This document shows positions 35,916 through 47,683 of a DNA stretch of 64,000 nt, piece after piece (the stretch's first letter is position 1; the number at the start of each line of letters is the position of its first letter). The notes beneath the pieces were generated by a model, which did no database searches, was not told the origin of the DNA, and saw only the letters and a list, made by a program, of their open reading frames with translations. Position numbers and translations under genes: made by a program. The stretch is from Arcuatula senhousia (lineage: Eukaryota; Mollusca; Bivalvia; Mytilida; Mytilidae). Where the stretch lies: the NCBI GenBank assembly GCA_963971305.1, contig OZ020303.1:44070106-44134105 (forward strand), in the 5' to 3' direction.

Positions 35916-36620
35916 TCAGCAAAACCTGAGCTGGCTGACTCCATCCTTGAAAGTATCCAGGGAGTCAGCTGATACTAGTTGTTGTGGCAGCCCGTTCCAG
36001 ATGGTGATAGCTGATGGAAAGAACGAGTCTTTGTAGCTGTTCACTTGACAAAAAGGTGGTAAGAATCTTGTCAAGTGACCTCTAGTAGATGCTCCAGTCG
36101 GATGTAAGATCTTGGATGAGTGTATGTCTATGAGATTGTTGACAATACGGTACATCATGATAGCTCGTTGTCTGGAGCGACGTTCTTGTAGTGTTTCTAG
36201 TTGGAACTCTTCAAGCATAGATGTCACACTGCTAGTCTGCTTGTAATCACCCATGATATACCGTGCCGCTCTTCTCTGCACTTTCTCAATGACACTGATG
36301 TTTTTTTTTGGTTGTGTTATCCCATACAACCCCTGCGTACTCCAGCTGTGGTCTGACTAGGCTCTTATATGATTGTAGTTTGATGGTTCTTGGGCATGAG
36401 GACAGGTTTCTTCTGAGAAAGGCTGTGGTGTTACTTGCCTTTTTAGTGGTGGTATTAGTATGATGGTTCCAGTTAAGTTTGGAGTCAATGGTGATGCCAA
36501 GATATTTTGCCTTGTCTGTTTCGTTTAGTTGTTGTTGGTGTATGAAGTAAGCTCCGCTGATGGTTTTGCGTTTGTTTGTGATGGTAATTGCGTCACACTT
36601 ATCAGGATTAAACTCCATTA
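35916..36620 (-). pseudogene. LINE C-terminal region (broken)
   Basis: This part starts with FNPDKCDAITI and YLGITIDSKLNW, typical of the segment after the RT palm. It continues with YAGVVWDN. A frameshift in a run of A near 36300 is followed by EKVQRRAARYIMGDY and RRSRQRAIMMYRIVNN, ending at 35916. No nuclease or RNase H motif is seen, as expected in this group. Confidence 0.9.
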
Positions 36621-37994
36621 ACCAGTCCTTCTCCCATTGCTGTAATCTGTCCAGGTCTCGCTGAAGTTGGTCTTTGTCATCTCTAGATTTTATGGTGCGG
36701 TACAGTAAACAGTCGTCTGCAAAAAATCTGGCTGTTGAATCAACTGACGATGGTAGGTCATTGATGTATACTAATATAAGAAAAGCAGAGGACCTAGTAC
36801 CGTGCCTTGCGGTACGCCTGATGTTACTGGTGCTGGGCTAGATTGTTCTCCATCTACTACCACTCTCTGTGATCTATCAGCAAGGAAACTTTGGATCCAG
36901 TGCAAGATGTGACCACGGATGCCATAGTGTAGTAGTTTCATTGACAGTCGATGGTAGGGAACTTTGTCAAATGCCTTGCTAAAGTCTAGTAGTACGGCAT
37001 CAATCTGTTCTTTGTTGTTTAAACCTGTCGCTAAGTCATGAATGGTTGTAATGAGCTAACTCTCGCACGACCTCTTTTTCCTAAATCCATGTTGGTTGTC
37101 GGATAGTATACTATGTCTTTCAAGATGGTTGATTACTTGACTGTGGACAATATGTTCTAGTACCTTACAGCAAATGGAGGTGAGCGATAATGGTCTATAA
37201 TTTGATGGTTTTGCTCTGTTGCCTTTCTTAAATATTGGTGAAACAAATGCATTCTTCCAGTCTTCTGGAACTTGACCCTGATTTAGTGAGGCCTGAAAGA
37301 TGCGAGACAGTGGTGCAGCTACTGTGGATGCCATTTCCTTGAGGATGCGGGAGGATATTTCGTCTGGTCCACTTGCTTTATTAGGATTAAGATCTTGTAA
37401 TAACTTCCTAACCCTCTTTTAAGTGACCTGTATATCTGGTATAGCGTCTGTTGTTGATTTTGGAAGGTGTGGTAGATTGGTTGTTTCTTCTTGGGTAAAG
37501 ACTGATGAAAAGTGTCTGTTGAGAGTTTCTGCTTTCTCTGATGGGGTGGATTTGGTCATTCCATTCTCTTTCAGGGTTGCAACTCCAGATTCATCACATT
37601 TCTTACTTTTGATGTATCTGTACAGTTTCTTGCTGTTGGATCCATCTTCTGAAATAAGGTCACTAATGTAGTTATTATATGCTTCTTTGCAATTCTTTTT
37701 GTAGTCTTTTTGTAGTTTTCTGTAACGATCCCAGTCCTTCATCTTGTTGGTTCGTCTGGCTTTGCGGTAAGACCGTTTCTTCCGTCTACTTGTTCTTTTA
37801 ACTGTTTTATTAATCCAGGGCTGACTATATCGAGTAGATGTTAACTTTGATGGTACATATTTATTTACCACTTCTATGCATTTGGTCTTATTTTGTAACC
37901 ATAAGGAGTCGACTGTTGAGTTGTTTTCATGGCTAAAAACTTCATTAAAGTTGTTCATCTCATCTTTCATACCTTCGATGTTGGCTTTTTCCAT
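36600..37994 (-). pseudogene. LINE linker and reverse transcriptase (broken)
   Basis: The linker begins near 37994 and runs to an in-frame TAA at 37419-37421. The reverse transcriptase follows: NKASGPDEI, WKNAFVSPIFKKG, SNYRPLSLTS, HGFRKKRSC, then an in-frame TAG at 37056-37058. Downstream come LLDFSKAFDKVPYHRL, SGVPQGTVLGP and, after a frameshift near 36780, FFADDCLLYR with the catalytic Asp pair. These are the standard RT blocks in order. The two stops and the frameshift each disrupt the catalytic domain. Confidence 0.93.
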
Positions 37995-38660
37995 AAGTAT
38001 ATTTTGCGTTTTACTGGTTTACAGCTCGATGGCACGATGTTGGTGTCTACTAGAACGATATCATGGTCACTTAAACCAGGTGTAGCAATTACTTTATTTA
38101 CTAGTGTTGGTCTATTGGTTGCAAAGATATCAAGTGTGTTGTCTTGTCTTGTTGGAAAGTTCACAATTTGTTCACATCCTATGTCACTAAATGTGTCAAT
38201 GTATTGTTGGTTGATGGTTGAGAGGTACTGATGACTGGTAATTGAGTCTTGGTCCCAGTTTATATCGGATAAGTTAGAATCGCCTCCTACCCATATAATA
38301 TGGTCTTTGTACGTCTGGTGTAATGTCCGCAGTGTGTTGCAGATAGCTTGTGAGTACTGGATATTGTTATTTGGTGGTCGATATAGGTTACAGATGATTA
38401 CTGGCTTGTGGGTGTCCTTAGTCGGCAGTGTAATGGCAACTATCTCAGTATCATCTTCGTTATTCAAGGTTATCTCAGTTGTTTTCATGTCAACTTTTGT
38501 GATTATGGCTACTCCACCGTATGTGCTGTTTGGTCTATCTTTCCTTGCCGCAAATGTATAGTTGGGAAGTAACACTTCTCCTTCATGGATAGTTGGATTT
38601 AGCCACGTTTCTGATGCAAGGACGATGTCAGGTTCTGCATACTCAATAATGATTCTCGTT
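37990..38660 (-). pseudogene. LINE endonuclease domain (broken)
   Basis: Readable on the minus strand from about 38655 to 37990. It includes DIVLASETWL, YGGVAIITK, the catalytic-region variant VGGDSNLSDINW (GDFN in intact relatives) and the closing SDHDIV motif with the catalytic His-Asp. This domain nicks target DNA to prime reverse transcription. A frameshift near 38650 separates it from upstream coding sequence (NFQIMRSKRES). A second frameshift, in an A run near 37990, cuts it from the linker. F-to-S in GDFN may be a decay mutation. Confidence 0.9.
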
Positions 38661-38700
38661 TAGACCTCATGATTTGAAAGTTGACGACCAGGATTCTTAG

Positions 38701-39287
38701 TTTCTTACAGTGACGTAAAAATTTATTGCCAATACCTATTAAAATATAAGAATAATATTCAGATATCAGCACTTTTTACGGGTAGTTAGATCAATATTGG
38801 GTTTACTTCCTGGAAGTTGAATATCTCGGGGTTGTCGTAGTCAGAATTGCTGAAATTTGTCTTATAAATATATAGATATGGTTGTACCGTAATATAGCTA
38901 GGGTCGTTTTTTTTTCAGACTCAAAGCTACAGAACAGTTTCATGAATTCAGCCCAACTCTCATCAACAGGGTTTCAAACATGTTATTATAACATTAAAAT
39001 GCTACATGTGGTGCCAATAACCGGTCATTTAAAAGTGGTAGCTGCTTGTCTATTCAGGATTTGCCAATACATGTTATTTTATGTTAATAATTAGATAATG
39101 CACTTTTGAAGCGGTCAAAACGTTGTATGATATACATTCTCCCCTATTATAGCAGGTAAGTCTTTTGCAATTTTGTTGATTATATCACAGCACGGTACAG
39201 AACAGGTCAACAGCACATGTATACCCTTAAATTATTAAATTACCCTTAGGCTGTCTCTCTGAGAAATAATCACAGGTAAAAATTATA
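38701..39287. other. No gene seen
   Basis: AT-rich. The 70-residue frame at 38882 has no domain signature. Confidence 0.5.
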
Positions 39288-39454
39288 GTATAACTAATGA
39301 GTGGTTGCGAATATCAATTTTAATGTCACGAGTCTCGAATAACGCCAGGATTCAACAAGTGCGCGGAACTTGTTCCGCGAACGAGTTGAATCCCCTAGCG
39401 TTATTCGACACGAGTGACATTAAATTGATATTCGTCACCCCAAATTAGTTATAC
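39288..39454. mobile_element. 167-bp palindromic element, copy 2
   Basis: The left arm starts GTATAACTAATGAG and contains GAATATCAATTTTAATGTCA. The right arm ends CAAATTAGTTATAC. Arms are about 60 bp. The centre is a nested hairpin: GGATTCAAC opposed to GTTGAATCC, and inside it CGCGGAAC-TT-GTTCCGCG. The centre matches GAACAAGTTCCGCGAAC in the element at 33781. Conservation of the middle as well as the ends is unusual for a decaying MITE. Confidence 0.85.
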
Positions 39455-39459
39455 TATTT

Positions 39460-40290
39460 ATTATATAGATAATTTAAAAAGACGTGACTAATAGATCATC
39501 AAAATAATAAAAACGAAAGAAGTTATTGATTGTAGAATTGTGTATTGCGCAATAATCTATGTTACATATTTTTCGCGGGAAACTTCACGAGGGTTAGATA
39601 AATTCGCACGCGAGTTAGATAAAATCCTGTTATTAAGTCCGTGAAAATCTAGAAATTTATTTAACTCGGAAATCACGATATTCACCTATATCTATATAAT
39701 AAGTATATTTTCATACCCCCTCTTGAAAAGTGGGGATCGGAAATATAAAGTGATCATTCTGATCCCAGGCATATATACTAATCTGATTTGTTTTCATTTT
39801 ATTGGGTAAATTTAAATGGGATTTTGAACTTTGTCAGTGGAACTTCTTCCAAAAATTTACTCGCTGTGATACTGAAACCCTTTTTTATGTCTTCTAACTC
39901 TTTAAAAGTAGTCCTGAAGATTTTACTTTTTAGTATAATTCGTCTCAATACTGAGTTTTCTTAGTATAGTCTTTTTACTGACCATTAGTAGATTTTTACT
40001 TGGTACTTGGTTTCATTTTAATGTTTAATTTTCATATATTTAAGTAGCATCCTACCTCAGTATATTTTACAACTTAGTCGATTAGTTAGGTCTTATACCA
40101 ATTTTAAAGTCTCAAAATCAAATGATTATCAATATATTGTATATCTGAAACGATCTTTTAACTATTCTATTGAGCATACGTTCAGTATGCGTTTCAAACC
40201 ATTCCTAAAATGTTCTTTTAAGATTAAAATTTGATATTAGCCGTACGATAGAAAAGTGGATGCATGGTTATGTAGTTACTTTTTGTAGTT
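39460..40290. other. No gene seen
   Basis: AT-rich with no bounded feature. Confidence 0.5.
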
Positions 40291-40950
40291 AATCATATAG
40301 TGTTTGGCATTTTCAAAATTTTTGGTAGAGCGCCTCCGATGAGTCTTGAATAGACGAAACGCACGTCAGGCGTATCAAAATTTATTGTCTGGAACTTTGT
40401 TGTCATTTGTATTTCGAGCACCCGTGAAGGTAAGCACTGCTCGTGGAGTTTTAATACCTCGAGTCTTGAATAGACGAAACGCGCGTCAGGCGTAGCAAAA
40501 TTTATTGTCTGGAACTTTGTTGTCATTTGAATTTCGAGGTGAGCCCGCTCAGGCACTAACACTTTTGTGTTGGATAACACATCAAAGCTTTTTATTATCT
40601 GTTAAAATTTCAAAATTGTTTAACCCTAAGGCTCTTCCTACCCCAGACATAGGTTGATCATCTTAGTAATAAATTTGTTCCCCAGTTTGGAATTTTTGGT
40701 TTTACACATGTTACTGTTCTATGTGCCTCTGATGAGTTTTGAACAGACGAAACACGCGTCAGGCGTAGCAAATTGTCTGGAACTTTGCTGTCATTTGTAT
40801 TTGGCTGTCTGTTGTACTGAGAGGATCTAACTTAATGCATATTTCAAGGAGTAAACTCTCATCAGCAGCATTTGAATCAAAACATTGGAAGGTCAAAACC
40901 CAAAATGTACTCGAAACCAAAAAAGTTCGAACAGGATAATATATGGTATA
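40290..40950 (+). repeat. Three GAATAGACGAAACGCG units plus a 2015-type scrap
   Basis: CTTGAATAGACGAAACGC followed by TTTATTGTCTGGAACTTTGT occurs at about 40340-40415 and 40460-40535. A third unit at 40730-40800 has TGAACAGACGAAACACGCGT. Between them lies GGCTCTTCCTACCCCAGACA, also found near 55647 and (inverted) 17540. At 40838-40945 CATATTTCAAGGAGTAAACT and CATTTGAATCAAAACATTGG match the 2771 tandem unit. The minus-strand frames here come from the repeat. Confidence 0.85.
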
Positions 40951-41124
40951 CAATAAACGAGTTTATTACTTCATATCTATCAAATAACACTGAATAATTA
41001 TATAATCGACATGGAACCTAAAAAGAGAAATGTACATTAGAAATTTAATCCAACAAAACCTGAGCATTTTTTCCTATACCAACTAATTTGTATTACTGAA
41101 TTTGAATATATGTGAGAAAGTAAA

Positions 41125-41490
41125 AGGGTTAATACGTTATTAGAGTTTTTATATGTCATTGGAAAAGGAAAAACAGTTTAGCTTGTCCATTTCCATGATA
41201 TAAAGTGTGACTCTGATAGCTTTCCAATGATCTTCAATGAAATTGCTTTAAAATGAAGTTTTTATTTTGTAATCGAATCTTCGGCACTATAATAAAATTA
41301 GGATCTATTAGAGATAAAGTACATTTGAATGTCATCAGATCAAGTGTTTGTTTAAGGGGATACGATTTACTAAATTTTTTATCTTTTTTAAACAGTTATT
41401 GAAAATGTAGATTTCAGTACATCTTGTGATTGCAATATTTTGTCACATTTCGTTTTGTTCTTTTGATTTTCGAGGATAGGTATTACAGTG
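41125..41490 (+). repeat. Dispersed repeat shared with 30340-30740
   Basis: Same word order as the 30.3 kb copy, including AATCGAATCTTCGGCACTAT and AATAAAATTAGGATCT. Confidence 0.7.
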
Positions 41491-41899
41491 ATTAATTTGG
41501 ATAGAATGAGGTATCGCCATCACCTGGAGTCCGTTCAACACTCTCGTCTTTAAAAAAAAATTTTTTAAATCTTGAAAACTTCTGAATAATCATAGTTTTT
41601 TTTCTAAACTTGGTATGATTGATTCTTAAAAATTTGTGTTTCCATTTTTGATCCCTCAAAACATGGGCAGTCTTACTACATATTTAAAAAAAATGGTTGG
41701 TTCAAAATGAAATATAAACTGTTGATTATTTGTTGAAGACATTTTCGTACAAATGTACAAGTTTTAAATTCTTTTCGTGTTAGACCAGGGTAACTTTTTT
41801 AATGGCATCGTGGGGTTTTGTCCCTTGTTTTAAGAATGCTTTTTTGTATACTGGTTGCTTATTCAATCATGGCCAATCATGAGTACTAATTTTCCATTG

Positions 41900-42480
41900 T
41901 AGAGATTAAATGAGGATGACAAACGTTGCCATCGGAAACAACTCAAAGGTTCCGCTTTTTATGTCCCCTGCAAAGTGTTGCAGAAGCGACATATATTGGT
42001 TACTTTGGCACTATCCGTCGTCTTGCCTCGTCCTGTGGCGTCACAAAAGTTTCTGTCGCAGTTTCTCATGCAGGCAATACATGACACGCCTCTTGATTTT
42101 GGTATGTATCTTCATCATATAGCTCTACATGTAAAAGGTGTAAAGAGATTTTATGCCCGAAAAAAGCTACTCTCTGTTTGACGAATACTTATCGTTTTAT
42201 GCAAAATTTCCGTCGCAATTTTACGGGAAACTACATGCCACAGCCTCTTGATATTTTGGCATGTAGCTTCATCCCATAGTACTATAAAGAGTAAAGCGGT
42301 TTTATGCTCATAAAATAACTATGACGAATACTTAAGTTTTTAAAAATAAATACAAATTTCTGTCACACTTTTCGAAACAACTACATGCAACAGACTATTG
42401 ATACGTTGCATGCATATTTAACCTAAAGTGCTTTATGGTGTACAGGGTTTTTATGCCTATAACTCATCTTCTTCCTGTTT
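41900..42480 (+). repeat. Tandem repeat, three diverged units of about 160 bp
   Basis: Each unit has TTTC(T/C)GTCGCA or TTTCTGTCACA, an ACATG(C/A)(A/C)AC patch, CTCTTGAT or CTATTGAT, GGCATGTAGCTTCATC or relative, and a GGTTTTATGC patch. Units start near 42049, 42208 and 42358. The overlapping frames at 41910-42181 are not consistent between units and are rejected as genes. Confidence 0.7.
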
Positions 42481-42930
42481 ACAAGAAAACATAAGGGAAG
42501 GCTCCATCTAGTTTTCTTAATGTGCCAATTATTCAGATGTAATATTTTATATTAATATTTAAGGCTCATTTTAAGCACCTCGTAAAGGAATCGAAGAGGT
42601 AAAAAATCAGCAATATTTTGCATCTATGCTCATGCTCCTTTTGGTTTTATTTTAGGTAAATATTACAATGTTTGATAATTTGTTTTGAACGAAAAACAAA
42701 AACTATTATTAAACATAATGGAGATTGTATGAACTTTTTTTCCGTGATTGTTTTCATTTATTTTTTCATTTTAAGATAATGAACTAAATGTACGTTTGAT
42801 ACTAGAATGTAAATTTACTTTGAACTTAATTTAAGTATTTATAAATGTAAAAGTTATAAATAAGTAGCAAACGAATGATTTTAAACCATTTACTTCATAA
42901 ACTCAATTACTTGTAACCGTTTCACGTAAG
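42481..42930. other. No gene seen
   Basis: AT-rich spacer between the two tandem arrays. Confidence 0.5.
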
Positions 42931-42933
42931 TAA

Positions 42934-43386
42934 TCAGACAGCCCAATAGTCCAACATCCCAATAGTCTGACATCCTATTAGTCTGACAGCCCAATAGTCT
43001 GACAACCCATTAGTTCCACAGCCAAATAGTCTGACAACCCATTAGTCCGACAGCTTAATAGTCAGACAACCCATTAGTCCGACAGCTCAATAGTCTGACA
43101 ATCCATTTGTCCGACAGCTCAATAGTCTGACAATCCATTAGTCCGACAGCTTAATAGTCTGACCGCCCATTAGTCCGACAGCTCAATAGTCTGACAACCC
43201 ATTAGTCCGTCATCCCAATAGAAGAACAACTCATTAGTCCGTCATCTCAATAGTCCAACAACTCATTAGTCTAACAGACCAATAGTCTGGCAACCCATCG
43301 GTCCAACAGCTCAATAGTGTGACAACCCATTAGTCCGACAGCCCAATTGTCTGACAACCCATTAGTCTGACAGCTCAATAGTCAAG
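42934..43386 (+). repeat. 16-bp minisatellite, about 28 copies
   Basis: The basic unit is GACAGCCCAATAGTCT or its variant GACAACCCATTAGTCC. The two variants alternate, so the higher-order period is 32 bp. The array is clean in length (nearly all units 16 bp) although bases vary. Flanking DNA shows no other copy in the window. Confidence 0.95.
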
Positions 43387-43389
43387 CAA

Positions 43390-44680
43390 ACATACATGAG
43401 TACAGTCGATCGGACCGATATTGAATATTATATAAAAAAAATCTACGAAAGTTACGATATGACGGTGGGCAAAACGGTGGTAAAGTTCTACTCGAGATTC
43501 GATCCTGTTAAGGGGTGAAAATTTCAACAGTAAAAAACAATTTTTCTAGTGTCTGCTAACATAATTTGCACATGGAAGCGATGAAAAAAAGACCCCCATT
43601 AGGCTCATTAGGGACACTACAAAGTTACATTCGTAGACCGAAATTTCCCTATCTAGATGAATAACTGAGTAAAACTAACAACATGATAGGAAAAACAGCT
43701 GATAAAGTACGGCTCTTTCAAAGTTCGTCACCAATCAGTGTGTTACCATTATAAAATTGCTTTACATCATGCAAACCCCTGGCATCATTCATTGTCGGGA
43801 ACCAAGTATGTGGGTGTATTTTAATCAGGCTGACAGACTGAAACTTAATGCCAAGTTTGCTATTGCATGTAAGTACCCGAAAAAAATGAATGGATGAACT
43901 CGCAATTAGTCAACCTGTAAGTTTGTTCAATCGTTTGGTTTTCTGTTCCCTTTAATTTACGTTATTGTCTTAAATTACTGTTTGTTATTGTATAAAAGCA
44001 ATAATTCTATATATTGTTGATTTATTATTCTATGCCACTGAGGAGAAACAATGTAAATCTATTCAAATTTAGGCATAATTGTTACATTCCTCAGACACTT
44101 TACTAATAAATACTTAATTATTTTCTCTGAATGTTTATCATTTTATTACTATTTATCATGACTCGGGAAAAAACTATTCTATGAAAAAACTGGTATATGA
44201 AAGACATTCAATAAAAGCTTAAAAATAAACTCCAGGAACTGATATGTAACCATGCCATCGAGATTTTCCTTTATTATTTATAGTACTTGCTTTCAGAACC
44301 CTATATAGAAATAACATTGAAAATTCAATTACTTTCTTACAGTAACGTTAAAAAAATATTTTCGTTAGTTTAAGTATTTTTCTATTATTACTAATTCGTC
44401 AGCAGATTCAACTTTATATGATGGAAAATTGGAAACTAAAACCTTATAAATCTAAAAAGAAACATTTTCAACAAGTTTTAAATGTGTACATCTGAGTCCG
44501 TTATCTACACATCTTTTTCTGTGCAACAGCTTTACTTTTTTATTTTTCTAATTGCATTATGTTGTTTTTTGTATCATAAAAGCAAATGAAACCGTCCCAA
44601 AATGAACGGTAAAAATTAGATGAATGTATAACAAAAAGACAAATAGAAATAAAAATAGTCAAAAGTTTGAAAAGGCATTT
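43390..44680. other. No gene seen
   Basis: About 1.3 kb of AT-rich sequence without a recognised feature. Confidence 0.5.
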
Positions 44681-44685
44681 TTAAA

Positions 44686-45700
44686 CAAAGAGGCTCATAA
44701 GAGGCTGCATTGCTCACCTGGTCCTTAGGCCTCAAGGATGTCTTCTATGATCTATTCATCTGACAACTTCTACCCAGTTTAGACTTTTGTAGTGCTCAAT
44801 GAGCTGACTGTTTAAGCTAGCAACAGTTTTTCTCCTTCCGCAATAGTTTTCATTCTATAGTTAAGAAGAGGCTCCGAGGAGCCAGAATCGCTCACCTGGT
44901 CTTTAAGCTATAAGGGTCTCTTCTTTTAGCTATTTCCCGTACAAAGGGTTATCTGACAACTTCAACCCAAAACAGACCTTTGTAGAGCTCAATGAGCTGA
45001 ATATTTTAGTAAGCAATAGTTTTTCTCTAGCTGCAATAGTTTTTATTTTAGAGGACAAAAAACATGAAAAAACACTACTTTTTACCTAAAAAGGACCATA
45101 ATCGATACAAGGGGTCATCTGACTTCTTTGATCCAATAAAGATGATCTTTGATCTAAAGACTTTTTAGAGCTTAATGAGCTGAAGGTTTAAGCAAGCAAC
45201 AGCTTTTCTCTACCTGCAATAGTTTTATTTTATGGGTCAAAAACATGAAAAAACACTATTTTTGACTTTCAAAGGGCCATACCCCCTACAAGGGGTCATC
45301 TGACAACTCTGACCCAATGGAGACTTTTGTAGAGCTCAATGGGCAGGAGGTTTTAGCAAGCGATAGCATTTCTCTATCTGCAATACTTTTCATTCTAGAG
45401 GAAAAATGCCATTTTTTACCTTTAAAGGGCCATAACACCTATGAAGAGTCTTCTGACAACTTCAACCCAATGGAGGTTTTTGTAGAGCGCATTGAGTTTT
45501 TTTGTATCTGAAATACTTTTCATTCATTGTAGGCAAAAAACATGATTTTTTTTATTTACCTTTGAAGGACCATATAACCCAGATAAAGAGTCATCTGACA
45601 ACTTCGACGCAATGGAGACTTTTTTAGAGCTTTTGATGCTGAAGAGGGAGGGTTGCAACATAATTTCTCTATCTCATACTTTTTAATTTATAAGTAAAAA
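44686..45700 (+). repeat. Tandem array of about six units, 145-180 bp each
   Basis: Each unit contains a CATCTGACAACTTC(A/G)ACCCA word, then AGAC(T)TTTGTAGAGCTCAATGAGC, a (G)CAA(T/C)AG(T)TTTTCTC word and TGCAATAGTTTT(C)ATT. The first two also have CTCACCTGGTC(C/T)TT near AGAGGCTC, a motif I know from dispersed bivalve repeats. The 64-residue frame at 45317 is part of a unit. Confidence 0.85.
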
Positions 45701-46002
45701 ACAGTATTCTGACCCCTGGTCTATTTTAAGCAACGGCGGCCATGCTTTTTTGTCGGCAGTCACCATTTTTGCAATATTTTTTTTTATTTTTATTTTTTTT
45801 CCTTTTGGCCTTAATCAATTCATGTACAATTTTGATACAGTACATATACAACAGTTATAAAATATATAATAGCACAGTAGAATTGTTTCACTCAGAATAC
45901 GCACATCAATTTCTTGACTAGAATTATTTTTGTTTTATTTCTTATGGAATATAGACAAGTACAAAAGCAGCATGTCAATTAGAATAGAAAATAATGAGAT
46001 GT

Positions 46003-46345
46003 GGAATAATTGTACGCGACACAACCCACAATTAAACGGCAATTTAGAAAAACCACAATGGACAACCACCAGCAGCCTTCAACGAGGCCATTTGGCACTG
46101 CTCGCGGTTCTGCAATTGGCCCATGGTCTAAATAAAATGCATATAATTCAAATCCAGCCCTGAAATAGTCACAAATAGACCCCCTTCCTAAACAAGGAAC
46201 ATAAAACATCAAAAAGACAAGTACAAACGAAAGCTTTGTCAAATATTCCTGGCTTAGGACAGGCACATGTAATATGTGGCGGGGTTAAACTAGTTGTTTG
46301 GGCCCAACCTTCCCCCTATCAATATTCCAAGACAAAGCACAAAAA
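46003..46345 (+). repeat. Mussel-type GAGATGTGG...GGGGTTAAAC repeat
   Basis: Starts near GAGATGTGGAATAATTGTAC and ends with GGACAGGCACATGTAATATG, TGTGGCGGGGTTAAACTAGT and GGGCCCAACCTTCCCCC. A 5' piece is at 63497-63640, an inverted 5' piece at 11082-11118 and a 3' piece at 31170-31240. I know this family as very abundant in mussels. The overlapping frames on both strands are not genes. Confidence 0.8.
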
Positions 46346-46644
46346 ACTTAACACACAATAGAGATTATTTTGGTATTTGATTTTGCTTTCTTATCGACAT
46401 TAAAAAAATATCTTAGTGTGTGTCTGTTTCTTTTCTTCTTTTTTTATGATGCCACGTGGTGTACTGTTCATATATTTCAGTTAACCACACCCTGTGTCGC
46501 ACCCCACACACCCACTCATTCATCTACATTCACACCATTTGTGCAATCTTGGTAGAAGATAATTTTTGCTAGCTATTCGATAAAAGCCATATTTATTATT
46601 TTGCGTAAAATATGGATAAATAGTACTGCCAACAGTCATAACAT

Positions 46645-46805
46645 CTCACTCTAACTAATTTCCACATACGAAAAGCTCAATAAATGCTTCAAATCAATTG
46701 GAAATCAAATATGAAGCTATTTTGCGATATTAAATCATTATCAAGGGAGCAATCGTCGAAAATAGAGATGTTTCATATTAAATTCTAGAGACTTGCGTAA
46801 AAAAT
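46645..46805 (+). repeat. Dispersed repeat shared with 35580-35770
   Basis: TAACTAATTTCCACATACGA, GTTTCATATTAAATTCTAGA and neighbouring words match the 35.6 kb copy. Confidence 0.5.
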
Positions 46806-47199
46806 TTAAAATAAGTTATGGACTTTTTGATTTTCGAATGGATTATAATATAAGAATGTTACTGAAATCTCTGATTATGTTTGCTATTCAATAGGACTTG
46901 TGAGGTCAAGTATTATAAAATTGAATGTGGGGCTTATATTAACATATCATCAACAGTTTTTATGGATGGTTAGTCCCATGAAATCTGGGGTTTCCTTGAT
47001 TTTTAAACTTTAGCTTTTGGCATTTGTTTTAACACAAGGGTGTTTAACCCTACTGTGGAATATTGTCCTTGATGATTTTTCGCTCTGATACCAGCTGTTT
47101 CTTATTTTAGAATTGCTGACTACAAAAATGGTATTGACCCAGTAGACATATTCTTGTTTCCTTAAGTATACTTCATTCTTTAAGCTAGTTCTGGTGACT

Positions 47200-47365
47200 G
47201 AGCACCTGGGTTCACTCTTGTTGCGACTTGAGTTTGCGTTGTTGATTCCGTAATGTTGATTTTGTGTTTTGTGTTTCTTCGTGCTGTTTTTGTTCGCGTT
47301 TGCCGGTTTTGTCGTTGCCTTTTCGGAGTTTTGGCACTCTAATGCCCCATTAGTGCCTCTTTGCT
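47200..47365 (-). repeat. AAAGTCCGAAAGGGCA family, inverted copy
   Basis: On the plus strand TGTGTTTCTTCGTGCTGTTT, GTCGTTGCCTTTTCGGAGTT and AATGCCCCATTAGTGCCTCT read as the reverse of the family at 11165-11335. Confidence 0.85.
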
Positions 47366-47683
47366 TCTTTCTAGTCTAATTTTACTGAGTTCTGTTTCTA
47401 AATGTTGTTATAAGAAGAATTTAAACTGGACCATCCATTTATTGATCTAGTATAATAACATGTTTTGCTAAGTATGATTTCTCTTTCCTAGATACAAGTA
47501 TGTTTTACTGAGAATAGGTAGTCTTTTTCATCAGAACAGTTTGTTTTTCTAAGAAATGCAATGACAGACAGTGTTTTATTTCCTAGGAACAAGTTGTTTC
47601 AGAGGACAAGGATGTCATTTTCCTTTTTAACTCTTTTAAAAAGCATATCCATTATCGTTTTGTGGTTATGATTCTTAATAGCG

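Larger units (their letters stand above)
35800..38700 (-). mobile_element. Decayed Jockey/CR1-type LINE, 5' truncated
   Basis: A non-LTR retrotransposon on the minus strand. It carries an apurinic-type endonuclease followed by a reverse transcriptase and a conserved C-terminal region. Coding is broken by at least two in-frame stops and four frameshifts, so this copy is dead. The 5' part is missing above about 38700. The 3' end lies near 35800, where ATTCAGATTCAGAAG-like short repeats occur as in CR1/L2 tails. The element is visibly less AT-rich than its flanks. The clade assignment rests on domain order and sequence feel, not on a tree. Confidence 0.92.

Noticed and set aside
37423..38561. 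Several plus-strand frames of 69-100 residues
   Set aside because: They are antisense shadows of the LINE coding region on the minus strand.
42934..43386. CRISPR-like array
   Set aside because: Units are directly adjacent 16-mers without unique spacers, and the DNA is eukaryotic.
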